Below are positions 10,237 to 19,465 of a stretch of DNA of 64,000 bases, one piece after another. Below the pieces are notes generated by a model. That model was given only the letters and a program-made list of their open reading frames with translations. It did no database searches and had not been told where the DNA came from. The translations under genes and the position numbers were made by a program. This DNA comes from Corynebacterium sp. J010B-136. GTDB taxonomy: Bacteria; Actinomycetota; Actinomycetes; Mycobacteriales; Mycobacteriaceae. Every line of letters starts with the position of its first letter. Positions within the stretch are counted from its first letter, which is position 1. The DNA is taken from assembly GCF_002967075.1 (NCBI RefSeq), contig NZ_PUGE01000001.1, positions 248,001-312,000 of the forward strand, read 5' to 3'.

Positions 10237-11139
10237 ATGAAGAAGCTTCTCGGGATCCCTGCTCTTATCACCATCGCCGCCGCATCAACTTTGACGTCTT
10301 GTACGAGCGCCGATGACACCAGCCAAATTAGCGCGCCCGAGACAGCGCAGGAACAGGCAGAAGAACCAACCACCTACCAGCAGTATGTGGCGCTTGGGGA
10401 TTCTTATGCGGCGATGGGCTCGCGGGACGCACAAGTAACTGGTCCCGCCGAGTGTTTCCGCTCCGGTGATAATTATCCGGCGGTGCTCGCCGATGATGAT
10501 CGCATTGAGGAATTCGTGGATGCTTCGTGCGCAAGCGCTGTCACCCATGACATCACTTCCGTGCGCAACGGGGAAGAGAACTTCATCCCCGCCCAGGTGG
10601 ATTCGCTTAATGAAGATACAGATTTGGTGACCATTTCCATCGGCGGCAATGACATTGGATTTCCAGACATTGCCCGCTGTTTCCAGGAAGCGGCTGCTGC
10701 TGGGACAGAATCTGATTGCGCTTCGAGGTTTCCCGACACCGCGGAGATTTTTGGCCCCACCCCGGAAATGCTCGGTCACACCTATAGCAGCATCCAGAAC
10801 AAGGCACCTGAGGCAGAAGTTTTCGTCACCGGGTACTTGCCGTTGATTACAGAAAACGGCGACTGCCCAGACGCAGGCTTCATCTCGGATGAGGACCGCG
10901 CATGGGCAGTGTCTTTAACCAATGAGCTCAATGAACTCATCTCTAAAATTGCTTCTGAAATGCACTTTACGTTTGTCTTGCCGGAGGAAGCCGCCGAGCA
11001 CACGGTCTGCGCGGAACCTAGCCAGCGGTGGACAGACCTGTCGGGTGTTGAAACAGGCGCCTATCCCATGCACCCGACCGCATTGGGGCAAGAAGCTATG
11101 GCTCAGGCCATCAGTGAGGCTATTAGTGTGAAGCTTTAA
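10237..11139 (+). CDS. SGNH/GDSL-hydrolase lipoprotein
   Basis: A 300-residue secreted esterase/lipase-like protein. The first 22 residues form a lipoprotein signal peptide with lipobox L19-T-S-C22, so it should be anchored on the outer face of the membrane. The mature protein starts with a Ser/Thr/Glu-rich linker, then has the SGNH blocks: GDSYAAMG (catalytic Ser about 56), GGNDIGF (oxyanion Gly/Asn) and the C-terminal HPTALGQ with the catalytic His. Several Cys residues may form disulfides as in the Streptomyces scabies esterase group. I chose the ATG at 10237, with AGGGTGG upstream, over an in-frame ATG at 10216. Its stop overlaps the convergent BCCT gene stop by 4 nt. Confidence 0.85.
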   Translation: MKKLLGIPALITIAAASTLTSCTSADDTSQISAPETAQEQAEEPTTYQQYVALGDSYAAMGSRDAQVTGPAECFRSGDNYPAVLADDDRIEEFVDASCASAVTHDITSVRNGEENFIPAQVDSLNEDTDLVTISIGGNDIGFPDIARCFQEAAAAGTESDCASRFPDTAEIFGPTPEMLGHTYSSIQNKAPEAEVFVTGYLPLITENGDCPDAGFISDEDRAWAVSLTNELNELISKIASEMHFTFVLPEEAAEHTVCAEPSQRWTDLSGVETGAYPMHPTALGQEAMAQAISEAISVKL

Positions 11140-13067
11140 TCTGTCCTCTGTCCAAGTTCGCCATCATTGCCATCGTCGTCGCGTTCGTCAGTGACTTCTT
11201 CAGCATCGGTGACTTCAATAAATTTCACTTTGCTTGAGCGCGGTACTTCCAAAGGATTTTCAGGCTCGTAGTCATTGTCGACATCGCCGCCGAGGTAGAC
11301 ATCGCCGTCAACCACCACATGGCCAGGAATGTGGAAGCGGCCTTCTTCGTCATAGGCAAATTCAGGTACGCCAAGCTCGTTACCATCAGCATCGTAGCCA
11401 GGTGCGGGACGCGATTCTTGTTCCTCGAGCTTTTCTGGACTGTCAGTCTTGTCCCACTGGCGCGTGGCGATGCGACGCTCAGCCGCATAGTCATCGCCCA
11501 TGCCTTTCAGCAGCGAGTACATCATGCAAAACATCATGAGGAAGAACGGCAGCGCGACAATAATGACGACTTCTTGAATAGCTTCAATGCCTGTGTCGTT
11601 GATAAACAGCAGCGCAGCAGTCACTGCACCCACGGCAACAGCCCAGCCGATGCGGTAGTAAACCGGGGACTTGCTTTCTTCACCCGTGGCAAAAGAGTCC
11701 ATGACCAAGGCCGCGGAGTCAATCGAGGTGACAAAGAAAATCACGATGACAAAGACAGCCAAAGCACCGGAGATTGCGTAAATCGGGTACTGCTCCAACA
11801 GCGCGAATAGTGCGACGGGAGTATCGCCGTCTTCGACCACCGGTCCAGTAAGAACCCCGGGGTCAGATAGTTCCATCTCAATCGCCGCGCGGCCGAAGAT
11901 AGAAAACCAGATGACCACGAAAACAGTGGGCAGTGCTAATACGCCACCGATGAATTCACGCACGGTACGGCCACGCGAGATGCGCGCGATGAACATACCG
12001 ACAAATGGTGACCAGCAAATCGTCCATGCCCAGTAGAACACGGTCCACGTACCCTGCCAGCCAGGATTCTCAGCAAAGGAATCCGTCCAGAACATCATCT
12101 CCGGCAAAGCCGCGCCATAATTACCGAATGCTTCCACGGTATGGCGCAGCAGCGTCAAAGTCGGGCCCATCAGCAACACGAAGACCATCAGCACGATGGC
12201 CGCGCCGATATTGATATTCGACAGAATCTTAATGCCGCGGTCAAGACCAGAGGCCACTGAGATAGAAGAAGCGACGGTAATGCCGATAATGATCGCCAAT
12301 TCCACACCAGAGATAAGCGGAACATCCCACATGATGTTCATACCTGCGTTGATCTGCAGCACGCCAAGGCCCACAGAGACCGCGAGACCGAAGACGGTGC
12401 CGATGATCGAGAGGGCATCGATAAGCTTGCCTGGCCACTCGTACACCTTGCCGCCGAGCAGCGGCGAAAATGTCGACGACAAGCGCGCCGGCATCTTGCG
12501 CTTGTAAATGAAATAGCCCAAGGCCAGACCGGGCAGCACGAAAGGTACCCACATGTGTGCGGCAAAGTGGTAGTACGTAAATTCAAATGCTTGGTCAATG
12601 GCTTCTTGGCTCATTGGCAAGAAATCGCCGCGCGGCGGGTTGAAGCTGTGGTGCAAAGGCTCAGCTGCACCCCAGAACATCAAAGTCGCGCCCAGGCCTG
12701 CTGCAAAGAGCATGGCGAACCACACGGGTACAGAGTAGGCGGGCTTTTCATCATCGTCTCCCAGCCGGAGGTTTCCGTACTTCGATACGAAAATGGCAAT
12801 CAGGAAGACGAACATGAGTGAGTAGCCACCAATGTACATCCAGCCCAGGTTGTCCAATAGCCAACCTGAGACAACCGAGTACACATTTCGTGCGCGCTCA
12901 CCAAAGGCAAGAGTCAGCGCAACGAAGGCCACGATAAAGCCACCCGAGACGAAGAAAATAAAAGGATCGGTCTGCAGACGCAGACCTTTCTTCTTGGATG
13001 CTTTCTCCTCCGACTCCAATGGCTTCGCCACCGAATTCTTATTCGATTGGGGTTGAGAGGTAGTCAC
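11136..13067 (-). CDS. BCCT-family osmolyte transporter (EctP/LcoP-like)
   Basis: A 643-residue transporter of the betaine/choline/carnitine family with about twelve membrane segments. The TM8 signature FYWAWTICWSPFVGMF and RISRGRTVREFIGG are clear. The stretch after the first helices reads AAGLGATLMFWGAAEPLHH (residues 122-140) where Na-coupled BetP has MGIG, closer to EctP/LcoP-type carriers. The ends are soluble: about 30 polar N-terminal residues and a C-terminal tail of about 110 very acidic residues, the kind of terminal region linked to osmosensing in this family. The start is GTG at 13067 with AGGAA about 10 nt upstream. Compatible solutes such as betaine, proline or ectoine are likely substrates; the exact one is unknown. 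Confidence 0.87.
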   Translation of the reverse strand: MTTSQPQSNKNSVAKPLESEEKASKKKGLRLQTDPFIFFVSGGFIVAFVALTLAFGERARNVYSVVSGWLLDNLGWMYIGGYSLMFVFLIAIFVSKYGNLRLGDDDEKPAYSVPVWFAMLFAAGLGATLMFWGAAEPLHHSFNPPRGDFLPMSQEAIDQAFEFTYYHFAAHMWVPFVLPGLALGYFIYKRKMPARLSSTFSPLLGGKVYEWPGKLIDALSIIGTVFGLAVSVGLGVLQINAGMNIMWDVPLISGVELAIIIGITVASSISVASGLDRGIKILSNINIGAAIVLMVFVLLMGPTLTLLRHTVEAFGNYGAALPEMMFWTDSFAENPGWQGTWTVFYWAWTICWSPFVGMFIARISRGRTVREFIGGVLALPTVFVVIWFSIFGRAAIEMELSDPGVLTGPVVEDGDTPVALFALLEQYPIYAISGALAVFVIVIFFVTSIDSAALVMDSFATGEESKSPVYYRIGWAVAVGAVTAALLFINDTGIEAIQEVVIIVALPFFLMMFCMMYSLLKGMGDDYAAERRIATRQWDKTDSPEKLEEQESRPAPGYDADGNELGVPEFAYDEEGRFHIPGHVVVDGDVYLGGDVDNDYEPENPLEVPRSSKVKFIEVTDAEEVTDERDDDGNDGELGQRTD

Positions 13068-13455
13068 GTTATTTTACTTCCTATTGAGGGATTAGGACAT
13101 TAGCCACATTAGTTCACAAACTGTGCCGAAGTAACGAAAGTCACCATTAATGAGGGTGCTTATTTACTTCAGAAAATTAATTTGTCCAGATATTTACATT
13201 CGTCCGCCGACCGCAAGGGCTTCAAGATTTACCTCAAACACGCAGCTCATGAACAGATTTAGGGAGTGCAGCAGTCAGGCGATCGCGGAAGCAGACACCG
13301 CAATGACTCATATTCATAACAAAGTGCCTATTTTGTGCGAAGGCATTGGATAGCATCGAAAGAAAGCACTGCACTGGGCGCTCAAACAGAGCGCAAGTGT
13401 TATCTACCGCCACCCACCTGCACTGGCGGTGATGAGATGAAAAGGAATATCACTG
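13068..13455. other. Divergent promoter region between the BCCT transporter and the aminotransferase
   Basis: No gene is supported in these 388 nt. It must hold the promoters of both flanking divergent genes. A short inverted repeat ACCGCCA / TGGCGGT (13406-13430) lies in the presumed leader of the aminotransferase, 26 nt before its start. Confidence 0.5.
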
Positions 13456-14697
13456 ATGTCTGCTTCAAAGCGCACTAGTCCCCTCCCCCTCAATGAGCGT
13501 TTTGCCTCCCGCGCGCAGTACTTTGCGCCCTCGCCCATTCGCGCTGTCTTTGAGATGGAGATGAACCCTGATGTCATCTCCTTGGCCGGCGGCAACCCGG
13601 AACTGACGCACCTGCCGTGGGAGGAGATTACCCGCATCAGCAACGAAGTCGTGACCCAGCATGGCCTTTCGGCATTCCAGTATGGAACAACCGTCGGGCA
13701 GCCAGAGCTTATCGATGAAATCCAAAAGATCATGGCTCTTGAAGGCATCGAGTCCGTTCCCGAAGACATTCTGGTGACTTCTGGTTCGCAGATGTCCTTG
13801 GACTTGGTAGCCAAGCTCTTTCTCAACCCCGGTGATACGGTCTTGGCAGCGGCGCCGTCTTATTCCGGTGCGCTGAATGTTTTTGCCGGCATGCAGGCCC
13901 ATGTTGCCCAATTAGAAGGCGATGATGAAGGCATTACTATCGATGTCATCGAGGCAGCCATTGCTCACGCGCAGGCCACTGGGTCCGATATCAAGCTTTT
14001 ATATGTGGTTCCCAACTTCGCCAATCCCTCGGGTGTGGTGATGTCCTATCGGCGACGAATGGACATCGTGAAGCTGTGTCGGGAACACGACATCATCATC
14101 GTGGAAGATAATCCCTATGGCCTTATCAACTTTGGGGTGGATCTTCCGCCGGCGCTGCGCACACTTGACCCAGATAATGTGATTTATCTAGGTTCCTTGT
14201 CGAAGATTTTCGCGCCTGGCATTCGTATTGGGTGGACTGATGCACCGGCCATGGTGCATGCCAGCTTGGTGCCCGCAGCTGAAGCTTCCGCAATTTGTCC
14301 TTCCCCGCTGAGCCAATCCATTGCCGCGAAATACCTGCGTGAGGTCGATTGGCATTCAGTCTTAGCCGCCAACGTGGACATGTATCACCGACGTGCGCAG
14401 GCTCTCGATGCAGCCCTGCAGGAATACCTTCCAGCAGGGTGTAAGTGGGTAACGCCCACCGGTGCGTTTTTCATTTGGGTGGAGTTGCCGGAAAACATCG
14501 ATGCCTCATCCGGTTTATTGGATGAGGCAATGGACGAAGGCATTTTATATATCCCGGGCACGGCCTTCTTCCTCGATGGCCGCGGGCATAATGCGTTGCG
14601 CTTGTCGTATTCCCAAGCTGATGAAGACACGCTCCGTGAAGCAGCGCGCCGCTTAGGGGCGCTACTGCACCGAGCGAATAGAGTTATAGACCTCTAA
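13456..14697 (+). CDS. PLP-dependent aminotransferase, class I/II fold
   Basis: A 413-residue fold-type I aminotransferase close to the 2-aminoadipate/aromatic aminotransferase (LysN/ARO8) group and to the catalytic half of MocR regulators, but with no DNA-binding domain. Visible elements are ISLAGGNPEL near residue 40, the PNFANPSGVVM substrate/PLP region near 187, EDNPYG near 217, and SLSKIFAPGIRIGW near 245, whose Lys is the PLP Schiff-base residue. AAGGA precedes the ATG. The last 36 nt overlap the convergent dctP gene. The amino donor and acceptor cannot be read from sequence. Confidence 0.85.
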   Translation: MSASKRTSPLPLNERFASRAQYFAPSPIRAVFEMEMNPDVISLAGGNPELTHLPWEEITRISNEVVTQHGLSAFQYGTTVGQPELIDEIQKIMALEGIESVPEDILVTSGSQMSLDLVAKLFLNPGDTVLAAAPSYSGALNVFAGMQAHVAQLEGDDEGITIDVIEAAIAHAQATGSDIKLLYVVPNFANPSGVVMSYRRRMDIVKLCREHDIIIVEDNPYGLINFGVDLPPALRTLDPDNVIYLGSLSKIFAPGIRIGWTDAPAMVHASLVPAAEASAICPSPLSQSIAAKYLREVDWHSVLAANVDMYHRRAQALDAALQEYLPAGCKWVTPTGAFFIWVELPENIDASSGLLDEAMDEGILYIPGTAFFLDGRGHNALRLSYSQADEDTLREAARRLGALLHRANRVIDL

Positions 14698-15684
14698 TTC
14701 TTCTGGGCTAAGGTTTTCTTCCCAGTAGGCATGCGCCTTTTCCATAAAGGCTTCGCGGTCGACATCTTCGATAATCTCCGGCGTTCCTTGTTCCTGCCAG
14801 CGCGTCATGGTTTCTTGCTCATCCTCATCAGCACACTGACGGTTTTGGGCACGCACATCAGAGATTGATGCTTGCAGGTCCGCTTGTTCTTGTTCGCTCA
14901 GACGCTCCCAGGTATCACCGGCGACGATGATGAGCTGGGAGCCCACCGCGTGGCGGGACAGGCTGACATAGTCCACGACTTCATCGAGTGAGTTTTCGGC
15001 GGTCAGGGAGATGGGATTCTCTTGGCCATCGACAAGCCCTTGCTGCAAGGAAAGATAGACTTCCTCAAAAGCCACAGCGACTGGTTCTGCACCGACCGCC
15101 GCAGCCGATGCAAGGTGCGCGGGAGTTTCTGGATAGCGCAAACGCAAGCCGTGCAGATCTTCCGGCGTGCGCACTGGAGCATTGGCGGAGAAAGTGCGGT
15201 CGCCCAGGTACCAAACTCCTAAGATTTTCGCGCCGGTCGCTTCTTCGAAATCATCTTTGACTTGCTGAGAAGCTGCCGAATCGAACCATTCGAAGAGGTG
15301 ATCTGGGTTGTCAAAGACATAAGCCATGTCCATCACGCCAATAGGTTCGTAGACAGAAGCCAGTGCGGAAGAGCCCTGCAGGTCAATATCAATATCGCCA
15401 TCTAGCAAGGAGGCGACTCTCTCCGCGTCACCGCCTAATTGGCTCGAAGGAAAGACAGTGAGCTGCAGCTCAGAATCACTGGCAACGAGTTGCTGTTGCA
15501 CAAGTGCGGTGCCACAAGCATTGTGGTGGTGGTTGAGGTTATAACTATTGGCAAAGGTCAGCTGCTCAGAGCCGCGAACAGCATGATCGTGCAAGACAGT
15601 GGTGCCGATTAGGGAACCTGCAACGAGTACCGCACCAGCAGCTAGCGCGCCCCAACTCGCAGTCGAAATAGATTTCTTAGTCAT
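14662..15684 (-). CDS. dctP: TRAP transporter substrate-binding protein (DctP family)
   Basis: A 340-residue periplasmic-type binding protein for a TRAP carboxylate importer. It begins with a charged N-terminus and one hydrophobic segment (about residues 10-30) that may serve as signal peptide or membrane anchor; there is no lipobox. Family marks are LRLRYPETP, with the Arg expected to hold the substrate carboxylate, and AFEEVYLSLQQGLVDGQENP (about 205-225). The start ATG has AAGGAG upstream. It is the last gene of dctQ-dctM-dctP, 12 nt after dctM. The flavoprotein and hydroaromatic genes upstream suggest a ring or sugar-type organic acid as ligand, but that is inference. Its 3' end overlaps the aminotransferase gene tail-to-tail. 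Confidence 0.9.
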   Translation of the reverse strand: MTKKSISTASWGALAAGAVLVAGSLIGTTVLHDHAVRGSEQLTFANSYNLNHHHNACGTALVQQQLVASDSELQLTVFPSSQLGGDAERVASLLDGDIDIDLQGSSALASVYEPIGVMDMAYVFDNPDHLFEWFDSAASQQVKDDFEEATGAKILGVWYLGDRTFSANAPVRTPEDLHGLRLRYPETPAHLASAAAVGAEPVAVAFEEVYLSLQQGLVDGQENPISLTAENSLDEVVDYVSLSRHAVGSQLIIVAGDTWERLSEQEQADLQASISDVRAQNRQCADEDEQETMTRWQEQGTPEIIEDVDREAFMEKAHAYWEENLSPEELEVYNSIRSVQ

Positions 15685-15696
15685 CGGAATTTCTCC

Positions 15697-16974
15697 TTAC
15701 ATTCCAATTACGGCGGGAACGGCGGTGACAATTGCCGGGAAGAAAATGAGCAAGAGCAAGACCACACCGATCGGTACAAGGAATGGCAATACGCCGCGGA
15801 ATACATCCCCGACTGGCATGCGCAGAACTGAACTCATCACAAAGAGCACGGTTCCTACGGGCGGGGTCAGTAAGCCCATCATCAGTGCCAGGATGGTAAT
15901 TACACCGAAGTGGATTGGGTCGACGCCGAATTCGGTGGCCACTGGCAACAGAATTGGCACGGTGATGAGCAGCAAGGCTGTGGCATCGATGAACGCACCG
16001 AGAATCAGCAGCAACGCAGCGGTAACCAGCAAGAAGGCCGTAGCGGAGTTCAGGTTACCCGTCATCACTGACGACAGCGCTTGTGGAACTTCCTCACGCG
16101 CTAGAATCCAGCCCAAGATGGTCGCGGCGACGATGATCAACATAATCGACGCAGTAGTAACTGCGGTCTCCCGCAGGGCCTTCCACAGCGTTGCCACGGT
16201 GAGCTTCTTGTAGATAAAGCCCAAGATGATGATGTAGAGCGCACCCAAGGCAGCGGCTTCAGTCGGGGTGAAGAATCCGCCGAGGATACCGCCCAAGATG
16301 ATAATGGGCGTTAGCAATGCACCCAAGACGCGCACGGTGGCCTGGCCGATTGGGCGCGGCTCATCTGCAGAACCGACAAGTTCATCTTTGTGGCGGGCAA
16401 TATATAACGCCACGACGACCAGCAATGCTCCAGCAAGCAGCAGCGCCGGAAGAACAGAAGCTGCAAAGAGCGCGCCGGTAGATACTGCCGCGACCGAGGC
16501 ATAAATAACAGCCGGGATGGACGGTGGCATCACTGGCGAAATCAATGATGAGGAAGCAGTTAGACCCGTCGCGAAGGATTTCTTGAACCCGGCGCGCTCC
16601 ATTGCTGGAACCAAAGTCTTACCCATAGCGGCGGCGTCGGCTAGCGCCGAGCCCGACATCCAGGAAAAGCCCACCGATGCCATGACGTTGACATAGCCTA
16701 AGTTGCCGGTCACGCGGTGTAGCAAGGATTCAGCGAATTCAAAAAGGCGATCTGCGACGCCAGAATAGTTTGCCACGGTGCCCAGCAGAATGAATAGCGG
16801 TACAGCAAGCAGCGGGAAGCTAGCGATGCCATCGGCCGCAATGCGCATGGCAAATCCAGGACTGTTTCCAGTCGCCAGCATGTACACCAAGCTGGGGCCC
16901 AAAATGGAAAGTGCCACAGGCACGCGGATGGCCATCAAGATGGCGATGGCGATGATCAAAATTGCGATAGTCAT
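15697..16974 (-). CDS. dctM: TRAP transporter large permease (DctM)
   Basis: A 425-residue membrane protein with about twelve helices, the ion-coupled transport subunit of a TRAP importer. Family elements include PLFILLGTVANYSGVADRLF near residue 58, GSALADAAAMGKTLVPAM near 110, PPSIPAVIYA near 150 and the C-terminal GLLTPPVGTVLFVMSSV. Its ATG overlaps the dctQ stop (TAATG), so the two permease subunits are translationally coupled. It works with dctQ and the dctP binding protein. Confidence 0.95.
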   Translation of the reverse strand: MTIAILIIAIAILMAIRVPVALSILGPSLVYMLATGNSPGFAMRIAADGIASFPLLAVPLFILLGTVANYSGVADRLFEFAESLLHRVTGNLGYVNVMASVGFSWMSGSALADAAAMGKTLVPAMERAGFKKSFATGLTASSSLISPVMPPSIPAVIYASVAAVSTGALFAASVLPALLLAGALLVVVALYIARHKDELVGSADEPRPIGQATVRVLGALLTPIIILGGILGGFFTPTEAAALGALYIIILGFIYKKLTVATLWKALRETAVTTASIMLIIVAATILGWILAREEVPQALSSVMTGNLNSATAFLLVTAALLLILGAFIDATALLLITVPILLPVATEFGVDPIHFGVITILALMMGLLTPPVGTVLFVMSSVLRMPVGDVFRGVLPFLVPIGVVLLLLIFFPAIVTAVPAVIGM

Positions 16975-17603
16975 TAGGAACGTGCCTCCTCATCAAGGGT
17001 TCCACCATCGAGGTTGTCCCCCGAAGGGTTCGTGGAAGCAGCGACCGAGGTCTCGGCTTCTACCGCACGCATGGCTTCTTCTTCGATGGTTTCAATGTTT
17101 TCTACAGGCGCCCAAATGATATTGGCCAACGCCTGGATAGTGCCGGAGACAAAAGCGAAGAAAGGAATGATGTACAAGATCCACATCGGGAATCCTGTTA
17201 CCTGCAGCGTTTGTCCGGTATCAGAGGAAATCAGTGCCCAGGAGTCTTGCGCCAACACGGCACAGATAATCGCGCTGAGGATGGAAGAAATCACCACGAC
17301 GGAGCGCTTGAATGCAGGGCGTCCGACATTCATGATGGCTTCGATGCTGAGATGGCGGCCTTGCCCCATCAATGAGCCGACGAGCATAAAGCCCAGGGCC
17401 ATCAGTGCATAGCGGGATACTTCACCAATCCAGGGTTGGGTGGCTACCGGTAGGTAGCGCTGGAATACCTGGATTGTCAGAAGAACAAAGATCAGAAGTA
17501 CTAGTAGTGCTCCGAGTACTTCTTCGATTTTGGATAACCAAATAAGGAAGGCTGGGCGCTTGGGCGCGCCCATCCAAGAAGGTGTAGCTGGCATTTCAGT
17601 CAT
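16974..17603 (-). CDS. dctQ: TRAP transporter small permease (DctQ)
   Basis: A 209-residue protein with four predicted membrane helices (about residues 28-48, 63-83, 103-123, 143-165), the usual size and layout of the DctQ scaffold subunit. A polar C-terminal extension of about 40 residues rich in Glu, Ser and Asp follows the last helix. AAGGA lies 8 nt before the ATG. The 62-nt gap to the upstream flavoprotein gene holds two adjacent palindromes that could set the expression level of the transporter genes separately from the enzymes. Confidence 0.9.
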   Translation of the reverse strand: MTEMPATPSWMGAPKRPAFLIWLSKIEEVLGALLVLLIFVLLTIQVFQRYLPVATQPWIGEVSRYALMALGFMLVGSLMGQGRHLSIEAIMNVGRPAFKRSVVVISSILSAIICAVLAQDSWALISSDTGQTLQVTGFPMWILYIIPFFAFVSGTIQALANIIWAPVENIETIEEEAMRAVEAETSVAASTNPSGDNLDGGTLDEEARS

Positions 17604-17629
17604 GTCAGTAGTCCTTGGGGTTTAAAGGA

Positions 17630-17660
17630 GTGAGAATTGCTCACACTATCGCGAGATAGT
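17630..17660 (-). promoter_or_regulatory. Two adjacent palindromes between the flavoprotein gene and dctQ
   Basis: ACTATC-GCGA-GATAGT (17645-17660) abuts GTGAG-AATTG-CTCAC (17630-17644). Both are perfect. They start 5 nt past the flavoprotein stop codon and end 27 nt before the dctQ start. They may act as an mRNA processing or stability element, an attenuator, or an operator for an internal promoter. Confidence 0.45.
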
Positions 17661-17665
17661 TGATT

Positions 17666-19426
17666 TTAAAGCGTGGAGTTATTTCCACTAACTTCATATT
17701 CTTTGGCACCGGCTAAAGTGCGGCCGATGATGTAGCCAAATCCCAATGCGGGGCCAAGGTTGACGCCGCCGGCGGGATAAAAGCCACCCATGATGGAATT
17801 ACGGTCATTGCCTGCCGTAAACAGGCCTTCGATTGCTTCTCCTTCCTTATCTAATACCGCGCCGTGTTCATCCGCAGCGATTCCGGCGAAGGTACCGAAA
17901 CTGCCTGGGTGAACTTTCACCGCGTAGAAAGGTCCCTTTTCAATAGGTCCCAACGACGGGTTGGGACCTACCTTCGGGTCTCCTCCATAGCGGTTGAATT
18001 CTGTTTCCCCGCGGCCAAATTCTGGGTCCTTACCAGCGCGTGCATTGGCATTGAATTCCTCGACCGTGGCTTTGAGCCCTTGCGGGTCGATGCCACATTT
18101 GCGGGCGAGTTCTTCAATGGTCTTGCCCTTTTTCAAATAGCCGGAGGCAAGGTATGGAAACAGCGGCATGGGGAACGGCTTCGCCATTCCTAAGGGGTAT
18201 TTACGCACGAAGCTGGCGTCGGCGATTTGCCAGGAGGCGACGGGGTCCCCGTCTTTAGTTGCTTTGATCATGCCATCGACGTAGTCGAAGTAGCCATTGG
18301 CTTCATTGACAAAGCGCTTGCCGTCTTTGGTAACGCCAATGGAGCCTGGCTTAGCGCGGTCCATGATGTGCGGGAAGACGCCTGTCTTGCCGTTGAAATA
18401 GGGTACGAGTGAGACTGGGCACCACGCTGCCGCCGAGTGGTTGTCGTCGACAAAGTGCGCGCCGACCTCGCGCGCCATGCGCAAGCCATCGCCGGTAGTG
18501 GTCTCAGGGGCAAGGGTAAAGTGCTCTTGCCCGGTCGGGGTCTTGGGGAAAAGCTCCCGGCGCAGCTCCACGTTATTCGGGAAGCCGCCAGTTGCCAGCA
18601 CAACACCTTTTGTCGCTTCGAGGATGTAGCTGCCCTGTTCGCCTTGCACCTTCACGCCGGAAATCCGGGAATCAGATTTAATAAGCTCTAACGCCGTGGT
18701 GTTAGTGCGCAGTTCCACGCCAAGGTCATCAGCGGATTTAGCCAGTCGTGCCGTCAGCGCAGTGCCGTTGACCAGGTGCATGGTGCGGCCATGCAAGACA
18801 AGGTCGAAGATATGGGTGATAACGCGGCGCGCAGCGTGGATCCATCCGCGTGGATCTAATTGGGAAGCAGATAAGAACTTGGTCAGGTCCTCGCCTGCCA
18901 TAATGCCCATGCCAAAGAAGGAAGTTTCATATAGCTGGTGGCGCAGCTTCTTGCGCAACGATGGTTTAACTTCCTTCAAGTTGAAAGGCTTTGGCCCAAC
19001 TGAGCGGTGCCCGGTACCAGCCGATGGCAATTGGCCGTAGATATCGCGGATTTTTGCGCCCGGGGTGAAATCCAGGGAGGTCTTCTTGGCAAAGAACTCC
19101 ACCATGTGTGGAGCAGCTTCTAAGAAGGCATCGATATTCTTCGCTTCAATGTCGTAGCGCTCACCCAAGACACTGTGCAGGTAGGTCTGGAATTCTTCTT
19201 TGCTTTCTACTACCCCATCTTGTTTGGCAAAGTGCGTGCCCGGCGTCCACGCCCACCCGCCTGACCATGAGGTAGCGCCGCCTAGCACCTCAGATTTTTC
19301 CACCACGCATACTGAAAGACCGTGATAAGCCGCGGTGACCGCAGCGGATAATCCGCCGGCACCCGAGCCGACAATGACTACGTCAAAAGACTCAGAAGGA
19401 GCCGAAGAAGTAGAAGAATTAGCCAT
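17666..19426 (-). CDS. FAD-dependent dehydrogenase of the fumarate reductase / KstD type
   Basis: A flavoprotein of about 586 residues. VVIVGSGAGGLSAAVTAAYH (about residues 17-36) is the FAD-binding Rossmann motif, GGATSWSGGWAW (about 50-62) the second FAD contact typical of 3-ketosteroid delta1-dehydrogenase-like enzymes, and GVVLATGGFPNN (about 280) and FTAGNDRNSIMGGFYPAGGVNLGPAL (split near 540-565) the C-terminal FAD sites. Enzymes of this group desaturate steroids, ring acids or reduce fumarate-like substrates. It lies between a TRAP carboxylate transporter and sugar/hydroaromatic genes, so a ring-acid dehydrogenase is likely, but the substrate is unknown. Of two start codons six bases apart (19432 and 19426) the second has AAGGA at a better distance. 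Confidence 0.8.
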   Translation of the reverse strand: MANSSTSSAPSESFDVVIVGSGAGGLSAAVTAAYHGLSVCVVEKSEVLGGATSWSGGWAWTPGTHFAKQDGVVESKEEFQTYLHSVLGERYDIEAKNIDAFLEAAPHMVEFFAKKTSLDFTPGAKIRDIYGQLPSAGTGHRSVGPKPFNLKEVKPSLRKKLRHQLYETSFFGMGIMAGEDLTKFLSASQLDPRGWIHAARRVITHIFDLVLHGRTMHLVNGTALTARLAKSADDLGVELRTNTTALELIKSDSRISGVKVQGEQGSYILEATKGVVLATGGFPNNVELRRELFPKTPTGQEHFTLAPETTTGDGLRMAREVGAHFVDDNHSAAAWCPVSLVPYFNGKTGVFPHIMDRAKPGSIGVTKDGKRFVNEANGYFDYVDGMIKATKDGDPVASWQIADASFVRKYPLGMAKPFPMPLFPYLASGYLKKGKTIEELARKCGIDPQGLKATVEEFNANARAGKDPEFGRGETEFNRYGGDPKVGPNPSLGPIEKGPFYAVKVHPGSFGTFAGIAADEHGAVLDKEGEAIEGLFTAGNDRNSIMGGFYPAGGVNLGPALGFGYIIGRTLAGAKEYEVSGNNSTL

Positions 19427-19465
19427 GTTCATATTCCTTAGGGGATTTTCAGGGTTAGAAGGGAT

